NCBI GenBank assembly: GCA_943788755.1
Contig: CALSRM010000003.1
Location: forward strand, 1,890,212 to 1,954,211
DNA: 64,000 nt
Direction: 5' to 3'
Source: an uncultured Flavobacteriales bacterium
GTDB taxonomy: Bacteria > Bacteroidota > Bacteroidia > Flavobacteriales_D > Parvicellaceae
The notes under the pieces are model-generated. The model saw only the letters and a list, made by a program, of their open reading frames with translations, was not told the origin of the DNA and made no database searches. Positions 34,102-44,588 of this stretch are shown in pieces; within the stretch, counting starts at the first letter, position 1; each line of letters begins with the position of its first letter. A program made the position numbers and the translations under genes.

Positions 34102-35484
34102 TCAAAAATTGTCTCTAGAGTTTGCTGTGTAATATAATAATAAGCGGTCGTAGAACTCACCAGGGTCTTTGTAAAATACTTTAAAAATGTATTCGTTTTC
34201 AGTATCGAAATGAGTTCCTTCAATAAGAGAAATGTCGGCACTTTTAGCAGTGTCACTTACATATAGGTATGTGTAATTGTAAACCCCTTGTTTTAAGTAA
34301 ATTTCAGTTTTGTAGGCGAGTGCGTCATAGTCGTATTTTAGTCGGTAAGCGTTGTCTATTTCCCAATTGGTTAATTGGCCATAGATGTATAAGTCTCCTT
34401 TGTTTAGAGGATGAGAATAAGGAATAGTAAAAGTGGTGTAAGCATAATCACTTTCTAGATTGTGATCAAAGCCATCTATATTTTTAATAAAAAGGCGTCC
34501 GTTAGCATCTCCCGTTTCAAGGTATTTTTTGTAAGTTCTTTTAATATCGGGTTTTAATCTAACCTTATATGAGTTATTTCTATCATCAATATTAAGCACC
34601 CGCTGGGTATAGTTTTTCAGTGTGGAAATATCAATAAATCGAAATTCGTTTCCTCCGTCAAAAACATTTTCTTCTTCATAGTTGTAAATCAATTGATCTT
34701 CCTTAACAAAATTTGGAGTTAGTTCGGTGCATGCATTATCCGATCTGTGATTTTGTTCAATGTGTACTTTTATATTCGAATAGGGATTGATAACCTGTAT
34801 TTTGTCGTAGGACAGGGTAAAATCAACTTCTTGCCTATAATATTTGTCATCAAGTTTGGCTGGATACTTAATTTTAGGAAGAATCTGCATGCTATTTTCA
34901 GTAACGTAAAATTTTTGTGTTAGCACGGGATACTGTTCTTCACCTTCAGGATATACCGCAATAATGTAATTCCCGGACTTTGTTAATTGTATATTCTCAT
35001 TAGGGAACTCTATCCAGTAATGGACATAGCTTTGATATGCATTAAAGGAATATTTATTATTATCGATATAGTTTTCGTCAAAACCATTAATGTAATCCAT
35101 GTCTGTTAGGCCACTTTGTTTCCAATCTGCATTGCAGTGAATTATTTTATATTGATAGGCAGTTATATCACCATCTAATTCGTCAAACCTCAGTTCGAGT
35201 GTTTCTTCCGAGTTCAATCTAATTGTTGGATCAGAAAGTACCGAACCTTTCTTGTAGAGTAAAACTGTTTTTATTTTGTCGTTATAGGTTAAGTTCTTAT
35301 ACAGAATAGCTTCTTCTTCAAAAAATTCTTCCTTTTCGACTGCAATAGCTGGTGAGTTTGTAGTTTCTGTAGCGGCGAATCTTTCTTCAGTTGAAATTGC
35401 TTTTGGGGTGCAGTTGCAAAGCATTCCTACCAGCATCAACGCAAGTAGAAATATAGGTGACTGGCTTCTGTTATTTATAATCAT
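34102..35484 (-). CDS. DUF5103 family protein
   Basis: The 460-residue exported protein has an N-terminal hydrophobic segment (SPIFLLALMLVGMLCNC) with cysteines that may be a non-canonical lipobox. It then shows the DUF5103 layout: KTVLLYKKGSVLSDPTIRL, the conserved ITAYQYKIIHCNADWKQS, GFDENYIDNNKYSFN, and later IYGQLTNWEIDNAYRLKYD. The family is confined to Bacteroidota and its function is unknown. The end contains an Ig/AMPK-CBM-like beta-sandwich (YIYGQLTNW ... VYNYTYLY). It is divergent from the nqr operon. Confidence 0.8.
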   Translation of the reverse strand: MIINNRSQSPIFLLALMLVGMLCNCTPKAISTEERFAATETTNSPAIAVEKEEFFEEEAILYKNLTYNDKIKTVLLYKKGSVLSDPTIRLNSEETLELRFDELDGDITAYQYKIIHCNADWKQSGLTDMDYINGFDENYIDNNKYSFNAYQSYVHYWIEFPNENIQLTKSGNYIIAVYPEGEEQYPVLTQKFYVTENSMQILPKIKYPAKLDDKYYRQEVDFTLSYDKIQVINPYSNIKVHIEQNHRSDNACTELTPNFVKEDQLIYNYEEENVFDGGNEFRFIDISTLKNYTQRVLNIDDRNNSYKVRLKPDIKRTYKKYLETGDANGRLFIKNIDGFDHNLESDYAYTTFTIPYSHPLNKGDLYIYGQLTNWEIDNAYRLKYDYDALAYKTEIYLKQGVYNYTYLYVSDTAKSADISLIEGTHFDTENEYIFKVFYKDPGEFYDRLLLYYTANSRDNF

Positions 35485-35547
35485 TCTAAATTAGTGTTCT
35501 ACAAATGAATATAAAGATATAACGCTTTATTAGAAACAGCAAATTTA

Positions 35548-35555
35548 TAATTTTG
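35548..35555 (+). promoter_or_regulatory. -7 element of the nqr operon
   Basis: TAATTTTG matches TAnnTTTG and lies 29 bases before the nqrA ATG. No good -33 TTTG was seen, so the call is tentative. Confidence 0.35.
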
Positions 35556-35583
35556 CACAGTTAATTATTTGAAAAATCACCTT

Positions 35584-36945
35584 ATGTCAAAATCCATAAA
35601 AATCCGTAAAGGGTTGGATATCAGAATTAAAGGAGAGGCCGAAAAAAGCTCTATTGAAGCTCCGTTGTCATCTACTTATGCTATTAAACCAACTGATTTT
35701 CATGGTCTTATACCCAAGTTGTTAAAAAAAGTAGGAGACCATGTAAAAGCTGGAACTCCAATTTTTCAAGATAAGTATAGAGATCACATTAAATATGTTT
35801 CACCTGTAAGCGGAAAGATTCAGGAAGTTAAGAGAGGTGCTAAAAGAAAGATTTTAGAAGTTATAATAGAAGCGGATAAAGAAATTTCTTACGAGGCAGG
35901 TGTTCCTGTTGATATAGCTTCATTAGACAGAGAAGCAGCAAAAGAAGCTTTATTAGCAAAAGGATTATGGCCATTTATCAAAATGCGTCCTATTGATGTT
36001 GTTGCAAATTATACAGATACACCAAAATCTATTTTCATTTCAGGTTTTGATTCAAGTCCTTTGGCACCGGATTATGATTATCTTTTATACACAAGAGACA
36101 AAGAGTTTCAGGCGGGAGTTGATATATTAAAAAAACTTACAGAGGGGAATGTTAATCTACAATTAAGAGTGAAAGGTGGAGCTGATGCTTCTTTTACTCA
36201 AGTTAAGAAAGTAGTTACGAATAAAGTTTCAGGTCCGCATCCAGCAGGTAATGTTGGACCTCAGATTCATCAAATTGATCCTATAAATAAGGGAGAAGTT
36301 GTTTGGACAGTAAATGCACAAGATGTTGCAATAATTGGTAGGTGTCTTCTGACAGGAAGGTATGACGCTTCTAAGTTAGTGGCGTTAACAGGTTCCGAAG
36401 CTACAAATAGAAAATATTATAGAGTAATCATTGGAGCGAATGCCAGCGACGTATTGAATGGTAATTCCAATACAGACAACGTACGCTATATTAGCGGTAA
36501 CGTATTAACGGGTGCTCAAATTGAAGCGGATGGTTATATTGGTTTTTACGACTCGCAACTAACTGTAGTTCCGGAAGGAAATGAACATAAGTTTTTTTTA
36601 ACAAAGGGTTGGTTAGAGCCAGGATTTAAAAAGTTATCGAATAATTCTGCTTACCCAAGCAAAATATTTGGTCCGAAGAAATTTGATGTTGATACAAACC
36701 TGAATGGAGAGGAAAGGGCATTTGTTGTAACTGGAGAATATGAAAAAGTTTTTCCATTTGATATTTACCCTGTTCATTTAATTAAGTCAGTTATGATAAA
36801 TGACATTGATTCAATGGAAAAATTAGGGATTTATGAGGTAGCCCCTGAGGATTTTGCCTTATGTGAGTTTGTTTGTACTTCGAAAATAAATTCTCAAGAA
36901 ATTGTTAGGGAAGGTTTGGATGTTATTCATAAGGAATGCATGTAG
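35584..36945 (+). CDS. nqrA: Na+-translocating NADH:quinone reductase subunit A
   Basis: The protein is about 453 residues from the ATG at 35584 (MSKSIKIRKGLDI); a TTG 15 bases earlier is less likely. NqrA features are the start (KIRKGLDIRIKG), the biotin-carboxyl-carrier-like DFHGLIPKLLKKVGDHVKAGTPIF, KGLWPFIKMRPIDVVA, and a long central Rossmann-like region. NqrA is the peripheral cytoplasmic subunit that binds quinone. It is first of six contiguous nqr genes in the standard order A to F, which encode a sodium pump that couples NADH oxidation to Na+ export. This suggests a marine or salt-exposed life. Confidence 0.95.
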   Translation: MSKSIKIRKGLDIRIKGEAEKSSIEAPLSSTYAIKPTDFHGLIPKLLKKVGDHVKAGTPIFQDKYRDHIKYVSPVSGKIQEVKRGAKRKILEVIIEADKEISYEAGVPVDIASLDREAAKEALLAKGLWPFIKMRPIDVVANYTDTPKSIFISGFDSSPLAPDYDYLLYTRDKEFQAGVDILKKLTEGNVNLQLRVKGGADASFTQVKKVVTNKVSGPHPAGNVGPQIHQIDPINKGEVVWTVNAQDVAIIGRCLLTGRYDASKLVALTGSEATNRKYYRVIIGANASDVLNGNSNTDNVRYISGNVLTGAQIEADGYIGFYDSQLTVVPEGNEHKFFLTKGWLEPGFKKLSNNSAYPSKIFGPKKFDVDTNLNGEERAFVVTGEYEKVFPFDIYPVHLIKSVMINDIDSMEKLGIYEVAPEDFALCEFVCTSKINSQEIVREGLDVIHKECM

Positions 36946-36979
36946 TTCATAATTTATATTAAATTAAAGTAATTAGATA

Positions 36980-38188
36980 GTGAAATTTTTAAGAAACATA
37001 TTTGACAATGCTCATGCTAAGCTGAACAAGTCAGAAAAAACTAAAAAACTATTTCCATTGGTTGATTCTGTAGACACTTTAATGTTTACTCCAAATCACA
37101 CCACAAATGGAGGAGCGCACATTAGAGATGGTATTGACCTTAAGAGAACCATGATGTTTGTTATTTTGGCGTTAATTCCATGTTTGTTATTCGGAATGTA
37201 CAATGTTGGATTGCAACATGATCTTGCAAATTCGACTATAGAATGGTCTAGTTTTGATCAGTTCCTTTATGGTTTAATGAAAGTTTTACCATTTGTTGTG
37301 GTTTCTTATGGAGCTGGTTTAGGAGTTGAATTTATTTTTGCAATAAAAAACGGTCATGCAGTTCAAGAGGGATATTTGGTTTCTGGGATGTTGATTCCGC
37401 TCATTATGCCAATTGATACCCCATTATGGATGGTTGCGGTATCAGTAGTTTTTGCTGTTGTAATAGGTAAAGAAGTCTTTGGAGGAACAGGAATGAATAT
37501 ATTAAATATTGCCTTAACGGCTCGTGCTTTCTTATTCTTTGCGCATCCAACTTCGATGTCTGGAAATAATGTTTGGATTTCTGGTTTTAAAGAGATGAAA
37601 GAAACAGGCAATTTGGTCGATGGTGTTTCTGGTGCAACTCCTTTGGGTGATTTGGCATCGTTTGCTCAAGATCAGCCTGCTTATTCGTCTTTAGGTGGAT
37701 TTATTCAAGATGGTCATTCTTTTGTGGAAGCTATGTGGGGTTTATATCCAGGTTCAATTGGAGAGTCATCTGTTTTTCCAATAATGTTAGGAGCTATATT
37801 TTTGTTGCTCACCGGGATAGCTAGTTGGAGAGTGATGGCTTCATTTTTTGCAGGTGGACTTGTTATGGCTTTAATACTGAATCAATTTGCTGGGGAAAAT
37901 GCTTATATGCAGCTTCCGGCTATTCATCAATTAATGTATGGTGGCTTTTTGTTTGGAATGGTGTTTATGATTACTGACCCTGTAACAGCTGCTCAAACTA
38001 CTAAAGGAAAGTTCTTTTATGGCTTTTTAGCTGGTTTCTTGGGAATACTTATACGAGTAGTAAACCCTGCATATCCTGAGGGAGTTATGCTAGCCATATT
38101 AATAGCAAATGTATTCGCTCCGTTAATTGATCATATGGTGATTAGTACAAATATTAAAAGGAGATTAAAACGAGTTAAAATAGCATAA
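36980..38188 (+). CDS. nqrB: Na+-translocating NADH:quinone reductase subunit B
   Basis: The 402-residue membrane protein starts with GTG. It has about ten helices, a soluble N-terminus (LRNIFDNAHAKLNKSEKTKK) and TPNHTTNGGAHIRDGIDLKRTM near residue 35. The covalent FMN site is the threonine in DGVSGATPLG (near residue 220), the S-G-A-T pattern modified by ApbE, whose gene lies downstream. The IGKEVFGGTGMNILN loop is typical. NqrB carries FMN and riboflavin and forms part of the Na+ path. It ends 2 bases before nqrC. Confidence 0.95.
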   Translation: MKFLRNIFDNAHAKLNKSEKTKKLFPLVDSVDTLMFTPNHTTNGGAHIRDGIDLKRTMMFVILALIPCLLFGMYNVGLQHDLANSTIEWSSFDQFLYGLMKVLPFVVVSYGAGLGVEFIFAIKNGHAVQEGYLVSGMLIPLIMPIDTPLWMVAVSVVFAVVIGKEVFGGTGMNILNIALTARAFLFFAHPTSMSGNNVWISGFKEMKETGNLVDGVSGATPLGDLASFAQDQPAYSSLGGFIQDGHSFVEAMWGLYPGSIGESSVFPIMLGAIFLLLTGIASWRVMASFFAGGLVMALILNQFAGENAYMQLPAIHQLMYGGFLFGMVFMITDPVTAAQTTKGKFFYGFLAGFLGILIRVVNPAYPEGVMLAILIANVFAPLIDHMVISTNIKRRLKRVKIA

Positions 38189-38190
38189 TC

Positions 38191-39027
38191 ATGGGAATAA
38201 ATAAAGATAGTAACGCATATACCGTAATTTTTTCAACTGCTATGGTTGTAATAGTTGGTGGCCTTTTGGCATTTGTTTCAACTTCACTCAAGCCGCTTCA
38301 AGAAGACAATGTTAGAAATGAGAAAAAGCAATTGATTCTGAAGGCAATTGGTTCTGAAGAGACTAAATCTATTACTAGAGAAGATGCTGGAGAGCAATTC
38401 GAAAAATACGTAGTAGAAAGATTAATCCTTGATTACGAAGGCAATATTATAGAAGGAACTAGGTTGACTAATGAAACTCCTGTAGATATAAAAAGCGCTG
38501 AGGATGCTTTTGCTGTCGACTTGACAAAAGAATACAAAAAGTTTGTTCAACCATTAACAAATAAATATGTAGGTAGTGATTTAGTAGATGAGTTGACGAA
38601 GGAAACGAATATTCATTATCCATTATTTATTTGCGAGGTAAATGATAAAAAACATTTTGTTATTCCTGTTATGGGCAAGGGTCTTTGGGCTGGAGTATGG
38701 GGTTACATTGGATTGGAATCAGATGGAAGAACGATATCTGGTGCTGTGTTTGATCACAAGTCAGAGACACCCGGATTAGGTGCTGAGATTTCAAAAGATT
38801 TTTTCAGTGATCAATTTATAGAGAAAACGATTGTAGATGAAACAGGAAATTATACGCCGGTAAAGGTTGTTAAACCAGGAACAGGTGTTACACAGCCATA
38901 CGTAGATGGTATAAGTGGAGGTACATTTACAAGTGTTGGTGTAGATGAAATGATGAATAGAACATTATCCGTATATCACAAATTCTTCCAGAATGAATCT
39001 GGTAAAGAATTATTAACCAAAATTTAA
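38191..39027 (+). CDS. nqrC: Na+-translocating NADH:quinone reductase subunit C
   Basis: The 278-residue protein has one N-terminal membrane helix (TVIFSTAMVVIVGGLLAFVS) and a periplasmic domain. The covalent FMN threonine is in DGISGGTFTSVGV (near residue 245), the flavinylation motif recognised by ApbE. GKGLWAGVWGYIGLE and HKSETPGLGAEI are conserved FMN-domain segments. It follows nqrB after 2 bases. Confidence 0.95.
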   Translation: MGINKDSNAYTVIFSTAMVVIVGGLLAFVSTSLKPLQEDNVRNEKKQLILKAIGSEETKSITREDAGEQFEKYVVERLILDYEGNIIEGTRLTNETPVDIKSAEDAFAVDLTKEYKKFVQPLTNKYVGSDLVDELTKETNIHYPLFICEVNDKKHFVIPVMGKGLWAGVWGYIGLESDGRTISGAVFDHKSETPGLGAEISKDFFSDQFIEKTIVDETGNYTPVKVVKPGTGVTQPYVDGISGGTFTSVGVDEMMNRTLSVYHKFFQNESGKELLTKI

Positions 39028-39045
39028 CTTCGAAAAACTAGAATT

Positions 39046-39732
39046 ATGAGCGAAGTAGCTGTAAAAGAAAAAGAACCATTATTCTCCAAAAAGAATAAGA
39101 AGTTAATAACAGATCCATTGAATGATACGAATCCTGTTACGATTCAAGTATTAGGAATATGTTCAGCATTAGCTGTAACAGTAAAAATGGATGCTGCATT
39201 GGTTATGTCCATGGCAGTTTTAGCTGTATTGATTATTGGTAATGTTATTGTTTCTCTAATGAGGAACATGATTCCTGGAAAAATTAGAATTATTGTTCAA
39301 TTGGTTGTAGTGGCTGCTTTGGTAATTATTGTCGATCAAGTATTAAAAGCATTTGTATATGATGTATCTAAACAATTATCTGTATTTGTTGGCCTGATTA
39401 TAACTAACTGTATTATCATGGGGCGTTTAGAAGCATTTGCTTTAGCAAACAAGCCATGGGCATCGGCATTAGATGGGTTAGGAAATGGCATTGGTTATGG
39501 GGTTATATTAGTTGTTGTGGCTTTCTTTAAGGAATTATTTGGATCAGGAACTTTATTAGGTTTCGAAATATTTGGAAGTCAGGGTAAAACTTTAGCGGAA
39601 TCTACCGGATTGTATTCAATGGGTTATGAGAATAACGGAATGATGTTATTGCCTCCATCCTCGTTGGTTCTAGTAGCAATATACATTTGGATACAGAAGA
39701 GTAGAAACCCTAGTCTGCAAGAAGCACATTAA
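39046..39732 (+). CDS. nqrD: Na+-translocating NADH:quinone reductase subunit D
   Basis: The 228-residue protein has six hydrophobic helices. Typical segments are TDPLNDTNPVTIQVLGICSALAVT, GLIITNCIIMGRLEAFA (the half-helix with the conserved cysteine that coordinates the membrane iron centre with NqrE) and DGLGNGIGYGVILVVVAF. It is homologous to RnfE. Membrane subunit of the sodium pump. Confidence 0.95.
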   Translation: MSEVAVKEKEPLFSKKNKKLITDPLNDTNPVTIQVLGICSALAVTVKMDAALVMSMAVLAVLIIGNVIVSLMRNMIPGKIRIIVQLVVVAALVIIVDQVLKAFVYDVSKQLSVFVGLIITNCIIMGRLEAFALANKPWASALDGLGNGIGYGVILVVVAFFKELFGSGTLLGFEIFGSQGKTLAESTGLYSMGYENNGMMLLPPSSLVLVAIYIWIQKSRNPSLQEAH

Positions 39733-39762
39733 AAATTGATAATACTGTAAAAAAGGTAAAAA

Positions 39763-40371
39763 ATGGATTTATTAAAACTATTTATAAAAGCTGCATTTGT
39801 AGAGAACATGGTCTTTACGTTTTTCTTTGGAATGTGTTCTTATTTGGCAGTTTCGAAAACTGTTAAAACTGGTGTTGGACTTGGAGCTGCGGTAATATTT
39901 GTATTAGGTGTTACAGTGCCGGTAAACTATTTATTAGAAACGTATGTGCTTAAAGAGGGAGCATTAGCTTGGTTAGGTGAGCCAGATATGAACTTAAGTT
40001 TTCTGAGCTTTATTATGTTTATTGCAGTAATTGCATCTATAGTACAACTAGTAGAGATGTTGGTTGAGAAATTCTCTCCTGCATTGTATGGTGCACTCGG
40101 AATTTTCTTGCCATTAATTGCTGTAAACTGCGCAATTCTTGGTGGTTCATTATTTATGCAAGAAAGACAATTCGAAAACATTGGTGAAGCATCTGTATAT
40201 GGATTAGGTTCTGGCTTTGGATGGTTTATAGCAATAGTATTGATTGCAGCTATTCGAGAAAAAATTCGTTATTCTCATGTTCCGGCACCACTAAGGGGTG
40301 TAGGGATGGCATTTATCCTAACTGGATTAATGGGCTTAGCATTTTTAGGATTTATGGGATTTGAACTTTAA
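39763..40371 (+). CDS. nqrE: Na+-translocating NADH:quinone reductase subunit E
   Basis: The 202-residue protein has six helices. It includes VENMVFTFFFGMCSYLAVSK (first conserved cysteine) and LGIFLPLIAVNCAILGGSLF (second cysteine), which with NqrD form the intramembrane Fe site, and a C-terminal GVGMAFILTGLMGLAFLGF. It is homologous to RnfA and is the inverted-topology partner of NqrD. Confidence 0.95.
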   Translation: MDLLKLFIKAAFVENMVFTFFFGMCSYLAVSKTVKTGVGLGAAVIFVLGVTVPVNYLLETYVLKEGALAWLGEPDMNLSFLSFIMFIAVIASIVQLVEMLVEKFSPALYGALGIFLPLIAVNCAILGGSLFMQERQFENIGEASVYGLGSGFGWFIAIVLIAAIREKIRYSHVPAPLRGVGMAFILTGLMGLAFLGFMGFEL

Positions 40372-40394
40372 AAAACTTTTAATACAAACAAAAG

Positions 40395-41698
40395 ATGGAT
40401 TTTAAATCATTATAATAACAATTGCAGTATTCTTGGTGGTTGTGCTCGTATTAGTAGCAATACTTTTATTTGCTAGAGCGAAATTAATGCCTTCAGGTAA
40501 ACTTAAAATTACTATTAATGGCGAAAAAGAATTAATAGTTGAGGGTGGGAGTACATTGTTATCTACATTAAGTGCAGCAGGTATCTTTTTGCCATCTGCA
40601 TGTGGTGGTGGCGGAACATGTGTTCAATGTACTTGTCAAGTTCATTCAGGTGGAGGTAGTATTTTACCAACCGAGGCCCCTCATTTTTCTCGTAAAGAAA
40701 TTGCTGACAACTTTCGATTAGGTTGTCAGGTGAAAGTAAAAGAGGACATGGAGATAGAAGTAGAAGAGGAAGTTCTTGGTATTAAAGAATGGGAAGCTAC
40801 TGTTGTTTCTAATTATAATGTTGCTACATACATTAAGGAATTTATTGTTGAGATTCCTGAGGATATGGATTATAAAGCTGGTGGTTATATCCAGATTAAA
40901 ATTCCTAAATGTGAAATAAAATTTTCTGATATGGATGTAAAAGCACATCCGCAAGATCATCCAGGTGAGCCGGATAAGTTTGAAAAAGATTGGGGTGACG
41001 GTAAATTTGCAATGAGAGATTTGGTAATGAAAAATCCTGAAGAGGTAGTAAGAGCATATTCTATGGCTTCTTATCCTGCAGAGGGAAGAAAGATTATGTT
41101 GAATGTACGTGTAGCTGCTCCACCTTGGGACGGGAAGAACAATGCATGGATGAATGTTAACCCTGGTATAGCCTCTTCGTATATCTTTGGTCTTAAAGAA
41201 GGGGATAAAGCTGTGGTTTCTGGACCTTATGGTGAATTCTTTATTAATCATTCAGAAGCTGAAATGCTTTATGTTGGAGGCGGTGCAGGAATGGCACCTA
41301 TGCGGTCTCACTTATACGAGCTTTTTAAAACGCTAAAAACAGGTAGAAAAGTTTCATATTGGTATGGCGGACGTTCTCGAGCAGAACTTTTTTATATCCA
41401 TTATTTCAGAGATTTAGAGAAAGAATTTCCAAATTTTAAATTTTACATGGTTCTATCGGATTCATTGCCAGATGACAATTGGGTAGAAATGAAAGATATT
41501 AATGATACAGAAGGTGATGGTTTTTCAGGTTTTGTTCACAATGCTGTAATTGATCAATACCTAAAGGATCATGAAGCCCCTGAGGATATTGAATTTTATT
41601 TCTGTGGACCACCTATGATGAACGTTGCAGTTCAAAATATGTGTGACGACTGGGGTGTTCCTCCGGAGAATGTGCGATTTGATGATTTTGGTGGGTAA
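40395..41698 (+). CDS. nqrF: Na+-translocating NADH:quinone reductase subunit F, probable frameshift at its start
   Basis: The NADH-oxidising subunit has an N-terminal helix (IAVFLVVVLVLVAILLF), a 2Fe-2S ferredoxin domain with CGGGGTCVQCTC, an FAD domain (VRAYSMASYP) and an NADH domain (VGGGAGMAPMRSHL), ending VRFDDFGG. The main frame has no ATG at its start. ATG at 40395 opens MDFKS and hits a stop, while the next frame continues IIITIAVFL in register. This fits one missing or two extra bases at about 40406-40411, which would give about 434 residues. A TTG at 40433 is the only in-frame alternative and would cut the helix. A terminator follows. Confidence 0.92.
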
Positions 41699-41719
41699 TC
41701 AATAAATAATTAAAAGGGT

Positions 41720-41753
41720 AAATCCTCCTGCTTTTTAAGTAGGAGGATTTTTG
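41720..41753 (+). terminator. Intrinsic terminator of the nqr operon
   Basis: AAATCCTCCT, loop region GCTTTTTAAGT, AGGAGGATTTTT. It stands between nqrF and apbE, so apbE may depend on read-through or its own promoter. Confidence 0.88.
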
Positions 41754-41767
41754 TTTAAACGCGTAAA

Positions 41768-42902
41768 ATGAAAGTTGTAACATTACTATTAATCACTTTT
41801 CTATTTGTAAGATGCGGAGAGAACCAGGAGTCTATTAATCCTAAAACTGAAGTCGTATTGTATGATTTCTTTCAAGTAACGGGATATGCTCAAGGAACAA
41901 CTTATTCTATAGTTTATCAAGACTCCTTAAAACGAGATTTATCGAATTCAATAGATTCTTTGCTTAAAGATTATGATAGTTATCTTTCTACCTATGTGGA
42001 TACAAGTTTAATCTCTCAATTTAATAATTCTGAATTTAGTCCTACGTCATCAAAGACAAGCTGGTATAATGATTTTTTAGATTTGGAGACTCAGTCTGAT
42101 GGGATTTTTGAAGATTGTTTTAAAGCAGCAAAAGAAATTTACCACGCTACGGATGGCGCATTTAATCCTGCGGTATATCCATTAGTTAAGTATTGGGGGT
42201 TTTTAGATGGGAAACCTAGGGGCGATATTTTTCAATATGAAATAGATTCTATTTTGAAAATAGTTAATTTTTCTGATTCTATGATTAACCTATATACCGA
42301 TACTGTCTCTAAAGGAGATGTTCTATTTGGTTCGACTCCTTTAATAGGTAAATTGAATGGAAATATGAAGATTGATTTCAATGGAATTGCACAAGGGCAC
42401 TCAGTAGACATTATAGGGTGTTATTTATTATCTCTTGGAATCAATAATTTTATGGTAGAAGTGGGGGGGGAAGTGTTGTGCAAAGGAGTGAATAACAAGA
42501 ACACTTATCTGGCAAATAGGAGTAGATAAACCTGTAGAAAACTCATCTCCTGGGAGTAAAGGTTTTCAATTTGTTGTTAATGTAAATAATGGAGCAATTG
42601 CTACATCTGGTAACTACCGTAAATTCTACGAAAAAGATGGAATAAAATATGCACATACTATTAACCCTAAAACAGGTTATCCAGTTCAGCACTCTTTGCT
42701 AAGTGTAACAGTAGCTGCAGATAAATGCGTTGATGCAGATGGATACGCAACTGCTTTTATGGTAATGGGAATGGAACATACTAAGAAATTTTTAAACGCA
42801 AATCCTGAACTTCATTTGGAAGTTTATTTGATTGCTTCCAGCGGCAAAGAGGAGCATGAAGTTTGGATGAATAAAGGTTTTCAAAGCCTTATTGTAGAGT
42901 GA
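41768..42902 (+). CDS. apbE: FAD:protein FMN transferase, one frameshift in sequence
   Basis: Read through one +1 shift near 42505 it gives about 377 residues. The N-terminus is a lipoprotein-like signal (LLLITFLFVRCGE). ApbE features are GYAQGTTYSIVYQ, the FAD-binding FNPAVYPLVKYWGFL, DFNGIAQGHSVDIIG, and after the shift IWQIGVDKPV, AIATSGNYRKFY, HTINPKTGYPV and the Mg-binding DADGYATAFMVMG. ApbE transfers FMN from FAD to the threonines of NqrB and NqrC, both encoded just upstream, so its place here is functional. It acts on the periplasmic side. Without the correction the protein loses its metal site. Confidence 0.92.
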
Positions 42903-42928
42903 TAAACAGGTCCATTCTTCTGTAGCCT

Positions 42929-44405
42929 CTATTTTCTATTTGAACTCCAGCTATTAAAACTAGCGGAAGGTTCATAGCTAGCTTTTTCCGAATTGTCTTC
43001 TACAAAATAATTGGCCATAACAGCCGCAATTTCTTGCATGTTTGTATCTGTATTGTCCATAACAGTAGTATCTGAAAAGTATTGTGACACAAAATGCGTG
43101 TCAAAATCACCTGATTTAAATGCAGCATGATTAATGGTGAAATTACAAAAGTCTAATGTTGTTTTTATTCCAACAATATCGTAGTCACCTATTGCCTTGG
43201 TCATTTTTTCAATAGCTTCTTTTCGGGTAGGAGCATGTACAATCAATTTTGAAATCATTGGATCGTAATAAATGGGGATTTCCATACCTTCTTCAAAACC
43301 ATCATCAACTCGAACACCTTCTCCTGTTGGCCTTTTATAAACTTCTAATGTTCCAATATCTGGCAAGAAATTATTTTGAGGATCCTCTGCATATACTCTT
43401 ACCTCTAGAGCGTGTCCATTAATTTTTAAATCATCTTGCGTAAATGCAAGTTTCTCCCCTCTGGCTACTTTAATTTGTTGTTCTACCAAATCTAAGCCAG
43501 ATATCATTTCTGTAACAGGGATGTTCAACCTGCAAACGTGTATTCATTTCTAAAAAGAAAAATTCTCCTTTTTCATATAAAAATTCAACCGTTCCAGCTC
43601 CAACGTAGTTACAAGACTTAGCTACATCACAAGCTGCTTTCCCCATTGCTTCTCTTAACTCGGGAGTTAAAATAACAGATGGTGCTTCCTCTATTACTTT
43701 TTGGTGTCTTCTTTGAATGGAGCATTCTCTTTCAAATAAGTGAACCGTATTTCCATGCGTATCGGCTAAAACTTGTATCTCTATATGACGAGGCGATCCA
43801 ACGTACCTCTCAATAAAAACAGAACCATCTCCAAAAGAACTTTCAGCTTCGCTTATGGCTAAATTCATTTGTTCAACAAACTCTTCTGCTTTTTCTACAA
43901 CACGCATTCCTTTCCCTCCACCTCCAGCAGCAGCTTTCACTAAAATAGGGAATCCAATTTCTTTTGCTTTAGTTAACGATTTTTCTACATCCACTATGGC
44001 TTCATCAACACCTTCAACCATTGGTATGCCATATTTCTTAACCGTTTCCTTTGCAGCTAATTTATTTCCCATTAATTCCATAGACTTTGGAGAAGGACCT
44101 ATAAAAGTAATCCCAGCCTCTGTTGCCTTTCTGGTGAAATCTGCATTTTCACTTAAAAATCCATAACCTGGATGAATTCCATCAACATTTAAGTCTTTAC
44201 AAACTTGAAGTATTTTATCTCCTAACAAATAGCTCTCAGAGCTAGGCGGTGGACCAACGCATATTGCCTCATCTGCAAACTTTACAAACGGTGTGTTTTT
44301 ATCTGCTTCAGAATATACTGCTACGGTCTTAATTCCCATTGCTTTACACGTTTTCATTATGCGTAAGGCAATCTCTCCTCTATTGGCTACAAGTATTTTA
44401 TTCAT
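42929..44405 (-). CDS. accC: Biotin carboxylase subunit of acyl/acetyl-CoA carboxylase, one frameshift
   Basis: Read through one +1 shift near 43518 it gives about 491 residues. The N-terminal domain (MNKILVANRGEIALRIM) is followed by an ATP-grasp with the glycine-rich KAAAGGGGKGMRVV, ERDCSIQRRHQK-type ERECSIQRRHQKVIEE, and EMNTRLQVEHP directly joined after the shift to VTEMISGLDLVEQQI. The C-terminal domain has NGHALEVRVYAEDP. It carboxylates biotin on its carrier for fatty-acid or propionyl-CoA metabolism. No biotin carrier or carboxyltransferase gene is adjacent in the window, so acetyl- versus propionyl-CoA specificity is open. Confidence 0.9.
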
Positions 44406-44518
44406 TGTATTCGAAATAAATTGTGGTTAAAGATACTATAAAAGGGGAAATAAAAAGAAGATCTAGAATCGTTCTTGTTTACAAAAGAAATTAACAAGTA
44501 TGCTATGGAGCTGGCAAT

Positions 44519-44560
44519 AAAAAACCTCGAAATCAATTCTACTGAATCGAAATCGAGGTT
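44519..44560 (-). terminator. Terminator of the 84-residue gene
   Basis: On the minus strand AACCTCGA with an imperfect extension pairs with TCGAGGTT followed by TTTTATT. It lies 29 bases after the stop of the small gene, which supports that gene being real. Confidence 0.65.
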
Positions 44561-44588
44561 CACCCACCATAAAACAATTACAAATAGT

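Noticed and set aside
40433..41698. TTG at 40433 as the true nqrF start
   Set aside because: It would remove part of the N-terminal membrane helix, while ATG 40395 plus a small frame correction gives the normal N-terminus.
43855..44166. Plus-strand open frame inside accC
   Set aside because: It is the reverse complement of the conserved ATP-grasp region and has no independent support.
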